From UTCFX2 sp002050125 (lineage in GTDB: Bacteria > Chloroflexota > Anaerolineae > Anaerolineales > UBA4823): a stretch of DNA of 64,000 nt. Within the stretch, counting starts at the first letter, position 1. Each line of letters starts with the position of its first letter. The stretch lies in contig JAOSJQ010000001.1 in assembly GCA_027494035.1 (NCBI GenBank), positions 2,046,001-2,110,000 on the forward strand, read 5' to 3'. The notes beneath the pieces are model-generated. The model was not told the origin of the DNA and made no database searches. It saw only the letters and a program-made list of their open reading frames with translations. The position numbers and the translations under genes are program-made. Below, piece by piece: positions 57,192 through 64,000 of the stretch.

Positions 57192-57560
57192 CTACCTTTC
57201 AAAGGCGAGCAGATCCCCAACTTCAAAGCGATCCAGTAGAGCGGGGGGTATTTCGAGCACATACTGGGCTGGCTTGGTGGGAAAATAGGCTAAGCGCCAG
57301 CGGCGCGCCAATTCCGTATCGACGACCCGCAGCGATGAATCGATCCAGATTACTGCCAGGTCCATCTGCATGAACAGCATATGGATGGATGAATCCATCC
57401 GGCTGTCTTTTGTCTGAACCAGGAGCAATCCCTCGTCCGGGGCAAGTTCTCGCCGGAACATCAAGCCGCGCAGTTTGCAGAAAAAGCTGTCACAGTAAAT
57501 TGCCCGGATAGCCCGCACCCCCAGCCGGCTTGTATTGCGGATGATTACCTGTTCTGGCAT
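57192..57560 (-). CDS. DUF192 protein
   Basis: 122 residues. DUF192 features are FFCKLRGLMFRRELAPDEGLLL, IHMLFMQMDLAVIWID, and the C-terminal AQYVLEIPPALLDRFEVGD. The family is of unknown function, often export-linked. This member lacks a signal peptide. It is 7 bases upstream of the M23 gene and 2 bases downstream of the response regulator, so it is probably one operon. Confidence 0.88.
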   Translation of the reverse strand: MPEQVIIRNTSRLGVRAIRAIYCDSFFCKLRGLMFRRELAPDEGLLLVQTKDSRMDSSIHMLFMQMDLAVIWIDSSLRVVDTELARRWRLAYFPTKPAQYVLEIPPALLDRFEVGDLLAFER

Positions 57561-57562
57561 GC

Positions 57563-57955
57563 TTAGCTGAGCTGGCGCGCTCCCAGGACCTTGCTCAGGC
57601 TGTCCACCAGCTCCTGCGGAGTGAACGGCTTCGGGATATAGTCGTCCACTTTAGCGATGTGCAATGCCAGCACCTTATCGATGTTCTGGGCTTTAGCGGT
57701 GATGATGATCACCGGAATGTCGCGCGTGGTCTCATCAGCTTTCAATTGATGATAAACCTCCCAGCCGTCCATATCCGGCATCATCAAGTCCAGCAAGACG
57801 ACATCCGGCAAGATTTTCCGGACAGTATCCAGACCTGCGCGTCCACCATTAGCGCCAATCACATCATAGCGTTTGCGCGCCAGGATCAATCGAACTAAAT
57901 CGATCATCTCCGGCTCATCTTCGATATAAACTGCTCGACGAACGGTCTCAGCCAT
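57563..57955 (-). CDS. Stand-alone response regulator receiver protein
   Basis: 130 residues, a single CheY-like domain. Acidic pocket VYIEDEPEM, phospho-acceptor Asp in DVVLLDLMMPDMDGWE, Thr in VIIITAKAQ and Lys in YIPKPFTPQEL. No output domain. It leads the DUF192-M23 operon, so it may adjust envelope turnover. The kinase is unknown. Confidence 0.9.
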   Translation of the reverse strand: MAETVRRAVYIEDEPEMIDLVRLILARKRYDVIGANGGRAGLDTVRKILPDVVLLDLMMPDMDGWEVYHQLKADETTRDIPVIIITAKAQNIDKVLALHIAKVDDYIPKPFTPQELVDSLSKVLGARQLS

Positions 57956-58022
57956 AGCGATTGCTCCATACCTGATCGACAGGTCCTCTTAATGACGATT
58001 AATTTAGTTTACCACAAGAGAG

Positions 58023-58051
58023 TTGAAAAAAACCAGCCTTCAGGCTATAAT
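58023..58051 (+). promoter_or_regulatory. Sigma-70-type promoter for efp
   Basis: TTGAAA (58023-58028), a 17-base spacer and a perfect TATAAT (58046-58051). The expected start is near 58058. The spacer end contains a small palindrome, AGCCTTCAGGCT (58035-58046). Confidence 0.78.
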
Positions 58052-58072
58052 CTTCCCCCGAAGCGTGCAACG

Positions 58073-58115
58073 AACTACGTGGAACGTGGGTTCACGTTTC
58101 ACGTAGTTATTTTTT
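58073..58115 (+). terminator. Terminator-like hairpin in the efp leader (attenuator candidate)
   Basis: AACTACGTG-GAACGTG (58073-58088) pairs with CACGTTT-CACGTAGTT (58093-58108), 16 base pairs with one G-T pair and a GGTT loop. ATTTTTT follows. It lies only about 15 bases after the promoter start and 30 bases before efp. No other rightward gene precedes it. Confidence 0.8.
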
Positions 58116-58145
58116 AGATTGGGTGCATGATCACCAGAGGTAAAA

Positions 58146-58703
58146 ATGATTGATGTAAATGAATTGCGAAAAGGGGTGACATTCGAGTACGATGGAAGTA
58201 TTTACCGCGTATTAGATTACCACCACCACAAACCCGGTCGTGGAAACGCTACCATTCGCGTGCGTGCGGTCAACCTGCGCACCGGCGGAAACCTGGATTT
58301 GACCTATCAGTCCGGCGATCGAGTTCAGGATATCCGCTTAGATTACCACAACGTTCAGTATCTGTATTCGGATGGTCAGTTTTATTACTTCATGGATCAG
58401 GATACGTATGAACAACCAGCGCTTACGAAAGAGCTGATCGGCGATTCGGCTGACTACTTAAAAGAGGGGCTGGATATTAAACTGACCTTTTACCGGGGCG
58501 AGCCGCTTGACATTGAACTTCCGCTGACGATCGACATGGAAGTCGTTGAGGCTGACCCTTCGGTGCGCGGCGACACAGCCACGGGCGTCACCAAGCGGGT
58601 AGTGACCGAAACTGGTCTGCAGGTACAGGTGCCGGGTTTTGTGGAGGCTGGCGATCGGATCCGGGTCAACACCTCGAACGGCGCCTACGTGACGCGCGTT
58701 TGA
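58146..58703 (+). CDS. efp: Elongation factor P
   Basis: 185 residues. EF-P relieves ribosome stalling at polyproline stretches. Domain I has DVNELRKGVTFEYDGSIYRV and the loop HHHKPGRGNATIRV, whose Lys is the usual modification site. Domains II and III follow, ending VEAGDRIRVNTSNGAYVTRV. AGAGG precedes ATG 58146. Its strong promoter and leader hairpin suggest control by early termination. No epmA, epmB or ymfI-type modification gene is nearby. Confidence 0.97.
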   Translation: MIDVNELRKGVTFEYDGSIYRVLDYHHHKPGRGNATIRVRAVNLRTGGNLDLTYQSGDRVQDIRLDYHNVQYLYSDGQFYYFMDQDTYEQPALTKELIGDSADYLKEGLDIKLTFYRGEPLDIELPLTIDMEVVEADPSVRGDTATGVTKRVVTETGLQVQVPGFVEAGDRIRVNTSNGAYVTRV

Positions 58704-58719
58704 CCGATCGACGCCAGCC

Positions 58720-59055
58720 ATGCGCACTCCAGCAGGCAAGGAATGTAAGTATTTCTACGGGGATTATTATCGCGGGCGCAAACATGAGGAATGCCGCTTG
58801 CTCAGCGCGGCGTCGCCGCCTCTGCCCTGGCGTCCAGCGCTTTGCAGCAGTTGCCCGGTGCCGGAGATATTAATGGCGAATGCCTGCCCACACATGCTGC
58901 TGGAACCGTCTCTGGGGCGGGCGCTTCCCCTTATGAAAAAGCAGGTCAAGGTGCGTGTCTCTTGCAGCAAGTCCGGCTTGCGAGATTTCGATCCGTACAT
59001 TGGCTGTGGCTTGTGCCACCCGCTGCCGATTGAATTTCAGGGAGATCCGCGTTGA
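58720..59055 (+). CDS. Unknown Cys-rich small protein
   Basis: 111 residues with eight Cys: KECKYFYGDYYRGRKHEECRLL, LCSSCPVPEILMANACPHM, VSCSKSG and YIGCGLCHPLP. The pattern suggests metal or Fe-S binding. No family is recognised. It starts 16 bases after efp, and its stop overlaps the HAD-DinB start (TTGA at 59052-59055). All three are probably one transcript. Confidence 0.65.
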   Translation: MRTPAGKECKYFYGDYYRGRKHEECRLLSAASPPLPWRPALCSSCPVPEILMANACPHMLLEPSLGRALPLMKKQVKVRVSCSKSGLRDFDPYIGCGLCHPLPIEFQGDPR

Positions 59056-60269
59056 ATGCGCTGCTGTTGTTGGACCTCGATGATACTTTGTTGAAGAACA
59101 ACATCGATGAATTCTTGCCCGATTATCTGGATGCCTTTTCACGCTTCGTTGGCGAACGGATCGACCCGCAGAAGTTTGTCACGTCTTTGATGGCTGGCAC
59201 ACAGGCGATGCTTCAGAATCGCCAGCCGGACTGCACCCTGAAAGAGGCTTTCGATGCGGTCTTTTTTCCTCTGGTTGGCGCAAAGCCGGATGAATTTCAA
59301 GCCATTGCCGACCGGTTTTATCAAGAGGTCTTTCCGGGTTTGCGCAGCTTGACCCAACCGATCCCCCAGGCTCAGGAGTTGGTCAAGGAAGCCATTCAGC
59401 GCAATTATCGTCTGGCGATCACCACCAACCCGCTCTTTCCGCGGGCGGCGGTCTTGCAGCGGTTGAAGTGGGCGAACCTGCCCGCGGAACAATACCCTTT
59501 TGAGCTGATCAGCTCCTACGAGACCTTTCACTTTACCAAACCTGATCCTGCCTATTTTGCCGAAGTGCTGGGAAGGCTAGGCTGGTCTGCGGGACCGGTG
59601 GTTGTGATTGGGGATGACTTTCAGCGCGATATCGCACCCGCCAGAAAGTTGGGGCTGTCTGCCTATTGGGTGGATTCACAACCCAGCGAAAACCCCACCG
59701 ATATGCTGCGGAATGGGGGTGGAGCGCTGGAGCATGCCCTGGATTGGATTGACTCAAACCCGGTTGATAACCTTTTGCCGGATTTCAGCTTGCCCGAAGC
59801 CTGCGTTGCGATCCTGCGCTCAACTCCGGCGGTTCTGGATGGACTGACCCGCGGACTTCTTGAAACGGACTGGAAATGGCGCCCCGAAGAAGGTGAATGG
59901 AGCGTTACCGAAATCATTTGTCATCTGCGGGATGTCGATGAAGAGGTCAATTTACCCCGGCTCAAGACCGTGATCGAAACAGCCAACCCGTTCATCGCCG
60001 GGCAAGACACTGATCCCTGGGCGGAATCGCGCCAGTATTATCTGCAGGATGGAAAACAGGCGTTTATCGATTTTATGGCAGCTCGCCAAAAAGCTGTGGC
60101 GCTTCTGGAGGCGCTCGCGCCGGCAGACTGGGAGCGCCCTGCCCGCCACGCGATTTTCGGTCCTACAACGCTGCAAGAGCTGGTAAAGATCCAGGCCGCG
60201 CACGACCGCCTGCACCAGCAGCAAGTCCTGAAGCTGATCTCACAACTTCCTGACTGCTCGCTTTCATGA
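59052..60269 (+). CDS. HAD hydrolase / DinB-like fusion protein
   Basis: 405 residues from TTG 59052. The N-terminal HAD domain (1-225) has ALLLLDLDDTLLKNN, the Thr motif LAITTNPLFPRAA, and the C-terminal KPDPAYF plus VVIGDDFQRDIAPA. The C-terminal domain (about 255-405) resembles the DinB/YfiT metal-binding four-helix bundle: EGEWSVTEIICHLRDVDEEV and KIQAAHDRLHQQQVLKLI carry three His. The HAD half probably removes a phosphate. DinB-type domains are often thiol-dependent transferases. The two halves on one chain may act in sequence. Confidence 0.82.
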   Translation: MNALLLLDLDDTLLKNNIDEFLPDYLDAFSRFVGERIDPQKFVTSLMAGTQAMLQNRQPDCTLKEAFDAVFFPLVGAKPDEFQAIADRFYQEVFPGLRSLTQPIPQAQELVKEAIQRNYRLAITTNPLFPRAAVLQRLKWANLPAEQYPFELISSYETFHFTKPDPAYFAEVLGRLGWSAGPVVVIGDDFQRDIAPARKLGLSAYWVDSQPSENPTDMLRNGGGALEHALDWIDSNPVDNLLPDFSLPEACVAILRSTPAVLDGLTRGLLETDWKWRPEEGEWSVTEIICHLRDVDEEVNLPRLKTVIETANPFIAGQDTDPWAESRQYYLQDGKQAFIDFMAARQKAVALLEALAPADWERPARHAIFGPTTLQELVKIQAAHDRLHQQQVLKLISQLPDCSLS

Positions 60270-60443
60270 AAAAACAGGATCAAACGGCTGGAATGGTTCG
60301 GTTTCACTTGCCGGAAATGAGATGTATTTATTTGCGGTTGATCTGATTGGCAGCGCGCCGTGGGGCGCATCCCAAGCCAGATGGCGGTGTTATACCCTTA
60401 GATTGGCTATTTGGCGCGATCATTAATACGTTTGGAGGAATGG

Positions 60444-61697
60444 ATGAGACGTCGGGTTGTGGTTACAGGAGTTGGGTGCGTCACGCCCCTTGGGAATGAT
60501 GTTGAAAGCTTCTGGCAAAACTCGCTGGCGGGCAAATCGGGCGTAGGTCCGATTACGCACTATGACACCAGCGAGCAGCGCATCCACTTTGCTGCAGAGG
60601 TGAAAGACTTCGATGGGGTTAAGTTGTTTGGATCGAAGGAAGCCCGGCGTATGGACCTCTACACTCAATTCGCGCTGGTTGCTGCCCAACAAGCAATCGA
60701 TTCAGCGCATTTGTTAATCGACGACTCAAACCGCGACCGCATCGGAGCTTTGGTTGGGACCGGGATTGGCGGCATGATGACCCTTTTCGATCAAATGCAG
60801 GTGTTCTTTTTTCGCGGCCCGAGCCGAGTCAGCCCGTTCATGGTCCCGATGATGCTGCCGGATACCGCTGCCGCAATGATCGCGATTCAATTCGGTTTGC
60901 GCGGTCCGAATTTCGCGGTTGTGACCGCCTGCGCTACCGGTACGAATGCCATCGGTGAAGCCGCAGAAGTGATCCGCCGCGGTCAGGCGGATGTGATGTT
61001 GGCTGGCGGGAGCGAAGCGGTGATCTCGCCGGTGGCAATGGCTAGCCTGGGCGTGATGGGCGCCCTCTCCACGCGCAACGAAGATCCACAACACGCCTCA
61101 AGACCCTTCGACCTGAACCGTGATGGCTTTGTGATGGGTGAGGGCGCGGCGGTTCTAACCCTCGAAGCCTTGGAATATGCTCAGGCGCGCAATGCTCCGA
61201 TTCTGGCGGAAGTCGTCGGATACGGCTCAACCAACGACGCCTTCCATATCTCCGCCCCCGCTGAAAATGGAGCTGGGGCAGTCCGCTGTATGCAAATGGC
61301 GCTCGATGACGCCGGTTTAGAGACCAGCGAAATCGATTATATCAACGCCCACGGCACCAGCACGCCCTTAAATGACAAGAACGAGACCGCCGCGATCAAG
61401 ACCGTGTTTGGCGAGGGCGCCTATTCAATTCCGATTTCCTCGACAAAATCCATGACTGGTCACTTATTGGGCGCATCGGGGGCGGTTGAGGCGCTGGTTA
61501 GCATCAAAACTCTGTTGACCGGATGTCTTCCACCGACGATAAACTATGAAACGCCTGATCCTGAGTGCGATCTGGACTATATCCCCAACCAGATGCGCGC
61601 AAAGGAAGTCCAGTACGTGATGTCGAATTCATTTGGCTTCGGCGGTCACAACGCGACCATCATCCTGGGACGCTTTACGCCTGGATCGAATCTCTAA
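60444..61697 (+). CDS. fabF: Beta-ketoacyl-ACP synthase II
   Basis: 417 residues from ATG 60444 with GGAGG upstream. It elongates acyl-ACP with malonyl-ACP. The thiolase-fold triad is Cys in VTACATGTNAIGEAAE (about 163), His in YINAHGTSTPLNDKNE (about 300) and His in SMTGHLLGASGAVEAL (about 338). All are intact and the length is normal. fabH follows after 30 bases, but no acpP, fabD or fabG is in the window. Confidence 0.96.
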   Translation: MRRRVVVTGVGCVTPLGNDVESFWQNSLAGKSGVGPITHYDTSEQRIHFAAEVKDFDGVKLFGSKEARRMDLYTQFALVAAQQAIDSAHLLIDDSNRDRIGALVGTGIGGMMTLFDQMQVFFFRGPSRVSPFMVPMMLPDTAAAMIAIQFGLRGPNFAVVTACATGTNAIGEAAEVIRRGQADVMLAGGSEAVISPVAMASLGVMGALSTRNEDPQHASRPFDLNRDGFVMGEGAAVLTLEALEYAQARNAPILAEVVGYGSTNDAFHISAPAENGAGAVRCMQMALDDAGLETSEIDYINAHGTSTPLNDKNETAAIKTVFGEGAYSIPISSTKSMTGHLLGASGAVEALVSIKTLLTGCLPPTINYETPDPECDLDYIPNQMRAKEVQYVMSNSFGFGGHNATIILGRFTPGSNL

Positions 61698-61727
61698 CCC
61701 CGCCAGTTTATAGAGAGGATTACCGTT

Positions 61728-62843
61728 TTGAGCCCGTTTGCTCATATCACCGGCTGGGGGATGGCGGTGCCGGAAAGAATATTGACCAACCAGGAGCTGT
61801 CTGAAAGCGTAGCTACGGATGACGGCTGGATTCAAAGCCGCACCGGGATTCGCGAACGGCGGATTGCCGCGGACGAACAGACCTCAGCTACGCTTGCCTA
61901 TGATGCGTCATTGAAAGCGCTGGACGTTGCCCACCTGCTTCCGGCGGATTTAGACCTGATCATTGTATCCACCTCTTCTCCAGAATATATATTTCCCGCG
62001 ACTGCTTGCCTGGTACAGGACTGGCTCGGCGCCCATAAAGCCGGCGCCTTCGATCTCTTGGCGGCGTGCTCAGGCTTCATCTTCGCTTTGAACGTCGCTA
62101 CCCAGGCGATCCGTTCTGGGTCGGCGAAAAACGCGCTTGTAATTGGTACCGAGACGCTTTCGCGCATCGTCAACTGGAACGATCGCAATACCTGCATCTT
62201 GTTCGGGGATGGCGCCGGCGCCTTTGTACTGCAAGCCCGGGAAGAGCGCGGCGGAGTGATCTCGGCGGTAATGCGTTCGGATGGTTCTGGCAGCGACCTG
62301 CTGTACGTTCCGGCTGGCGGCAGCCGCAGTCCGGCGAGCATCGACACCGTAATGAACGGCAAACATTACATCCACATGAACGGGCGCGAGGTCTTTCGCT
62401 TCGCCACCCGGGTCATGACTCAATCCACCGAAGAAGCCGTCGCAGAAGCCGGGATCACAAAAGACGAAATCGACCTGGTCATCCCGCATCAGGCGAATTT
62501 ACGCATCATTGAAGCTTCCATGCGCAGTCTGAATATCTCAATGGACCGCTGCATCATCAATCTGGATCGCTTTGGGAATACCTCGACCGCCTCGATCCCG
62601 ATCGCCACATGTGAAGCGATCCAGCAGGGGCGGTTAAAAGCTGGCGATAAGGTGGTCTTTGTTGGTTTTGGCGCAGGTCTCACCTGGGGCGCCGCCGTGG
62701 CGATCTGGTCTGGCACGCAGCCTGGCCCACTCATCAAGCTTCCAGTTGCTCTGCGCTTCTATGCCCGAGTTCGGTCGTTCGTGCGGCGGGTATTAAGACG
62801 GGTGGATGCGCTGATTTGGGGCCGCCACAACCCATATGTCTGA
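61728..62843 (+). CDS. fabH: Beta-ketoacyl-ACP synthase III
   Basis: 371 residues starting at TTG 61728 (GAGAGG upstream). It condenses an acyl-CoA with malonyl-ACP to begin fatty acid synthesis. Catalytic residues are Cys in LLAACSGFIFALNVA (about 114), His in VIPHQANLRIIEA (about 252) and Asn in RFGNTSTASIPIA (about 283). The protein carries a basic C-terminal extension of about 40 residues (YARVRSFVRRVLRR) beyond the usual end. It may interact with membranes, a guess only. Confidence 0.94.
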   Translation: MSPFAHITGWGMAVPERILTNQELSESVATDDGWIQSRTGIRERRIAADEQTSATLAYDASLKALDVAHLLPADLDLIIVSTSSPEYIFPATACLVQDWLGAHKAGAFDLLAACSGFIFALNVATQAIRSGSAKNALVIGTETLSRIVNWNDRNTCILFGDGAGAFVLQAREERGGVISAVMRSDGSGSDLLYVPAGGSRSPASIDTVMNGKHYIHMNGREVFRFATRVMTQSTEEAVAEAGITKDEIDLVIPHQANLRIIEASMRSLNISMDRCIINLDRFGNTSTASIPIATCEAIQQGRLKAGDKVVFVGFGAGLTWGAAVAIWSGTQPGPLIKLPVALRFYARVRSFVRRVLRRVDALIWGRHNPYV

Positions 62844-62905
62844 TTCCTCTCTCTCGATCACATGATTATCCCTAAGGGACATCCATGGGGGATTGATTTG
62901 AGCGT

Positions 62906-62930
62906 TAACGATGAAGATAAAAAATCGTTA
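62906..62930. promoter_or_regulatory. Inverted repeat upstream of the ftsH promoter
   Basis: TAACGAT (62906-62912) and ATCGTTA (62924-62930), perfect 7+7 with an 11-base spacer, lie about 60 bases upstream of the ftsH -10 box. This is a possible regulator site. It does not match CIRCE. Confidence 0.35.
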
Positions 62931-62991
62931 GAACGGTGTTAGAAATTCTCAAAGGATGGTTTTCCAGCTACCAGCATGGGATTTCCATTGG

Positions 62992-62997
62992 TATAAT
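62992..62997 (+). promoter_or_regulatory. Extended -10 promoter for ftsH
   Basis: TATAAT is preceded by TGG, giving an extended -10 (TGnTATAAT). The -35 region is weak, as is usual for this class. The start is expected near 63004, about 37 bases before the GTG start codon. Confidence 0.55.
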
Positions 62998-63040
62998 CTA
63001 AGAACTAATTCTGCGGAGTAATATCCAATTTGGAGGTAAC

Positions 63041-64000
63041 GTGAATCCTGCCCGCAACCGTTCATCCATTATCTATCTGCTGTTGTTTGTCGCGATTATT
63101 ACGTTGGTGGTCTATAACTTTCAGCAGCCGACAACCAAAGAAATGCTGACGATCAACGAAGTAGCCGCCGATATTCAGGCAGGCAAGGTTGAGCGGATTG
63201 AAGAGAGCGATAACAATCTGGACGTCACTTATATCGATGGATCTCAACGGAAATCACACAAGGAAGCCGATTCGACCCTTGTGGAGCAATTGAAAGAACT
63301 CGGTGTGACAACCGCTGCGCTGCAACCAGAAAAGATTAAGCTCGAAATCAAACCGCCTAGCGCCTGGCTGAGTGTCGCTACCGTTCTGGGATACATCCTT
63401 CCGTTCATTATCCTGGCGGCGGTTTTTTGGTTCGTTTTCCGGCAAGCGCAAGGTAGCAATAATGCTGCGCTTTCCTTTGGAAAATCGCGCGCGCGCATGT
63501 TCACTGGCGATCAACCATCCGTCACGTTTCAAGATGTAGCTGGAATTGAAGAAGCCAAGGAAGAATTGAAGGAAGTGGTCGAATTTCTGAGGGAACCCGA
63601 GAAGTTCATCTCGCTTGCGCGCGCATTCCGAAAGGCGTGCTTCTGGTGGGTCCTCCTGGAACGGGAAAGACCTTGCTTGCTAAAGCCGTCTCCGGCGAAG
63701 CCGGCGTGCCTTTCTTCTCGATTTCCGGTTCGGAGTTCGTTGAAATGTTCGTCGGCGTCGGCGCCAGCCGGGTGCGCGACCTTTTTGATCAGGCAAAGCG
63801 TCACTCGCCCTGCATCGTATTTGTCGATGAGATCGACGCGGTCGGTCGCCAACGCGGCGCCGGGCTTGGTGGAAGCCATGATGAGCGTGAGCAGACGCTG
63901 AACCAGATGCTGGTCGAAATGGATGGCTTTGATACGGACACCAATGTCATCATCATGGCTGCCACCAACCGACCCGATATCCTCGACCCGGCGTTGCTGC
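63041..64000 (+). CDS. ftsH: ATP-dependent zinc metalloprotease FtsH (partial, one frameshift)
   Basis: The gene begins at GTG 63041 (GGAGG upstream) and runs off the window end. It has an N-terminal membrane helix (IIYLLLFVAIITLVVYNF), a periplasmic domain, a second helix (GYILPFIILAAVFWFVF) and then the AAA+ domain. The frame breaks near 63616, where one missing G turns SLGARIPKG into SLARAF. The corrected frame reads VLLVGPPGTGKTLLAKAVSG, FFSISGSEFVEMFVGVGASR, CIVFVDEIDAVGRQRG and MAATNRPDILDPALL to 64000. The zinc protease domain lies beyond the window. FtsH degrades membrane and regulatory proteins. Confidence 0.95.

Overview
The window looks like a piece of a Chloroflexota chromosome, most likely class Anaerolineae. 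This is inferred from the gene complement: a mevalonate-type decarboxylase in a bacterium, a PAC2 protein, Chloroflexi-style hypothetical proteins, zinc-ribbon membrane proteins and a DUF5679 protein. It also fits the mixed, moderately high GC content and the standard genetic code with many ATGA start/stop overlaps. No rRNA, CRISPR array, prophage or plasmid module is visible. There is one tRNA, tRNA-Arg(TCT).

Layout. 1-5.9 kb is a leftward operon: an unknown membrane-anchored protein, pth, mfd, a sugar-phosphate transferase and a partial TPP-dependent dehydrogenase. 6-14.2 kb holds ordinary housekeeping genes: a roadblock protein, pyrG, radC, acyP, an AEC transporter, a HEAT-repeat protein and an RseP-type site-2 protease. 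14.3-16.3 kb is a mevalonate-type decarboxylase followed by a nest of IS1-like and IS3-like relics. 16.6-30.1 kb is the main accessory locus, a complete PTS. It has ptsH-ptsI, mannose-family IIC/IID/IIA/IIB, two paralogous SIS-domain phosphosugar proteins, NagA, two HAD phosphatases, a ceramidase-like hydrolase and a Gfo/Idh dehydrogenase. Together these suggest uptake and breakdown of an N-acetylated amino sugar or a derivative of one. A strong leftward promoter with a palindromic operator lies across the divergent intergenic region and reads first into a broken gene of unknown function.

30.2-47.8 kb contains a secreted subtilase with a structured leader, a YhcH protein, a degraded patch, a lipoprotein esterase, PAC2, an MttB-family methyltransferase, an HD-like protein, a peptide-recycling pair (dipeptide epimerase plus D-aminopeptidase), a phosphodiester glycosidase, an acyl-CoA dehydrogenase and MoaB. 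47.8-58 kb holds a PHP-AlbA protein, two response regulators, lon, hsp20, tRNA-Arg, a pair of unknown proteins and envelope-associated M23/LysM and DUF192 genes. 58-64 kb holds efp, whose leader carries a terminator-like hairpin, then a HAD-DinB fusion, fabF, fabH and the start of ftsH.

Reading quality. At least twelve otherwise intact genes are split by single-base shifts, mostly within short homopolymer runs. They include mfd, lon, ftsH, ptsH and PTS IID, several of which are normally essential or highly conserved. The simplest explanation is residual indel error in the sequence, not mass gene decay. These genes are annotated as single loci, with the likely shift site given for each.
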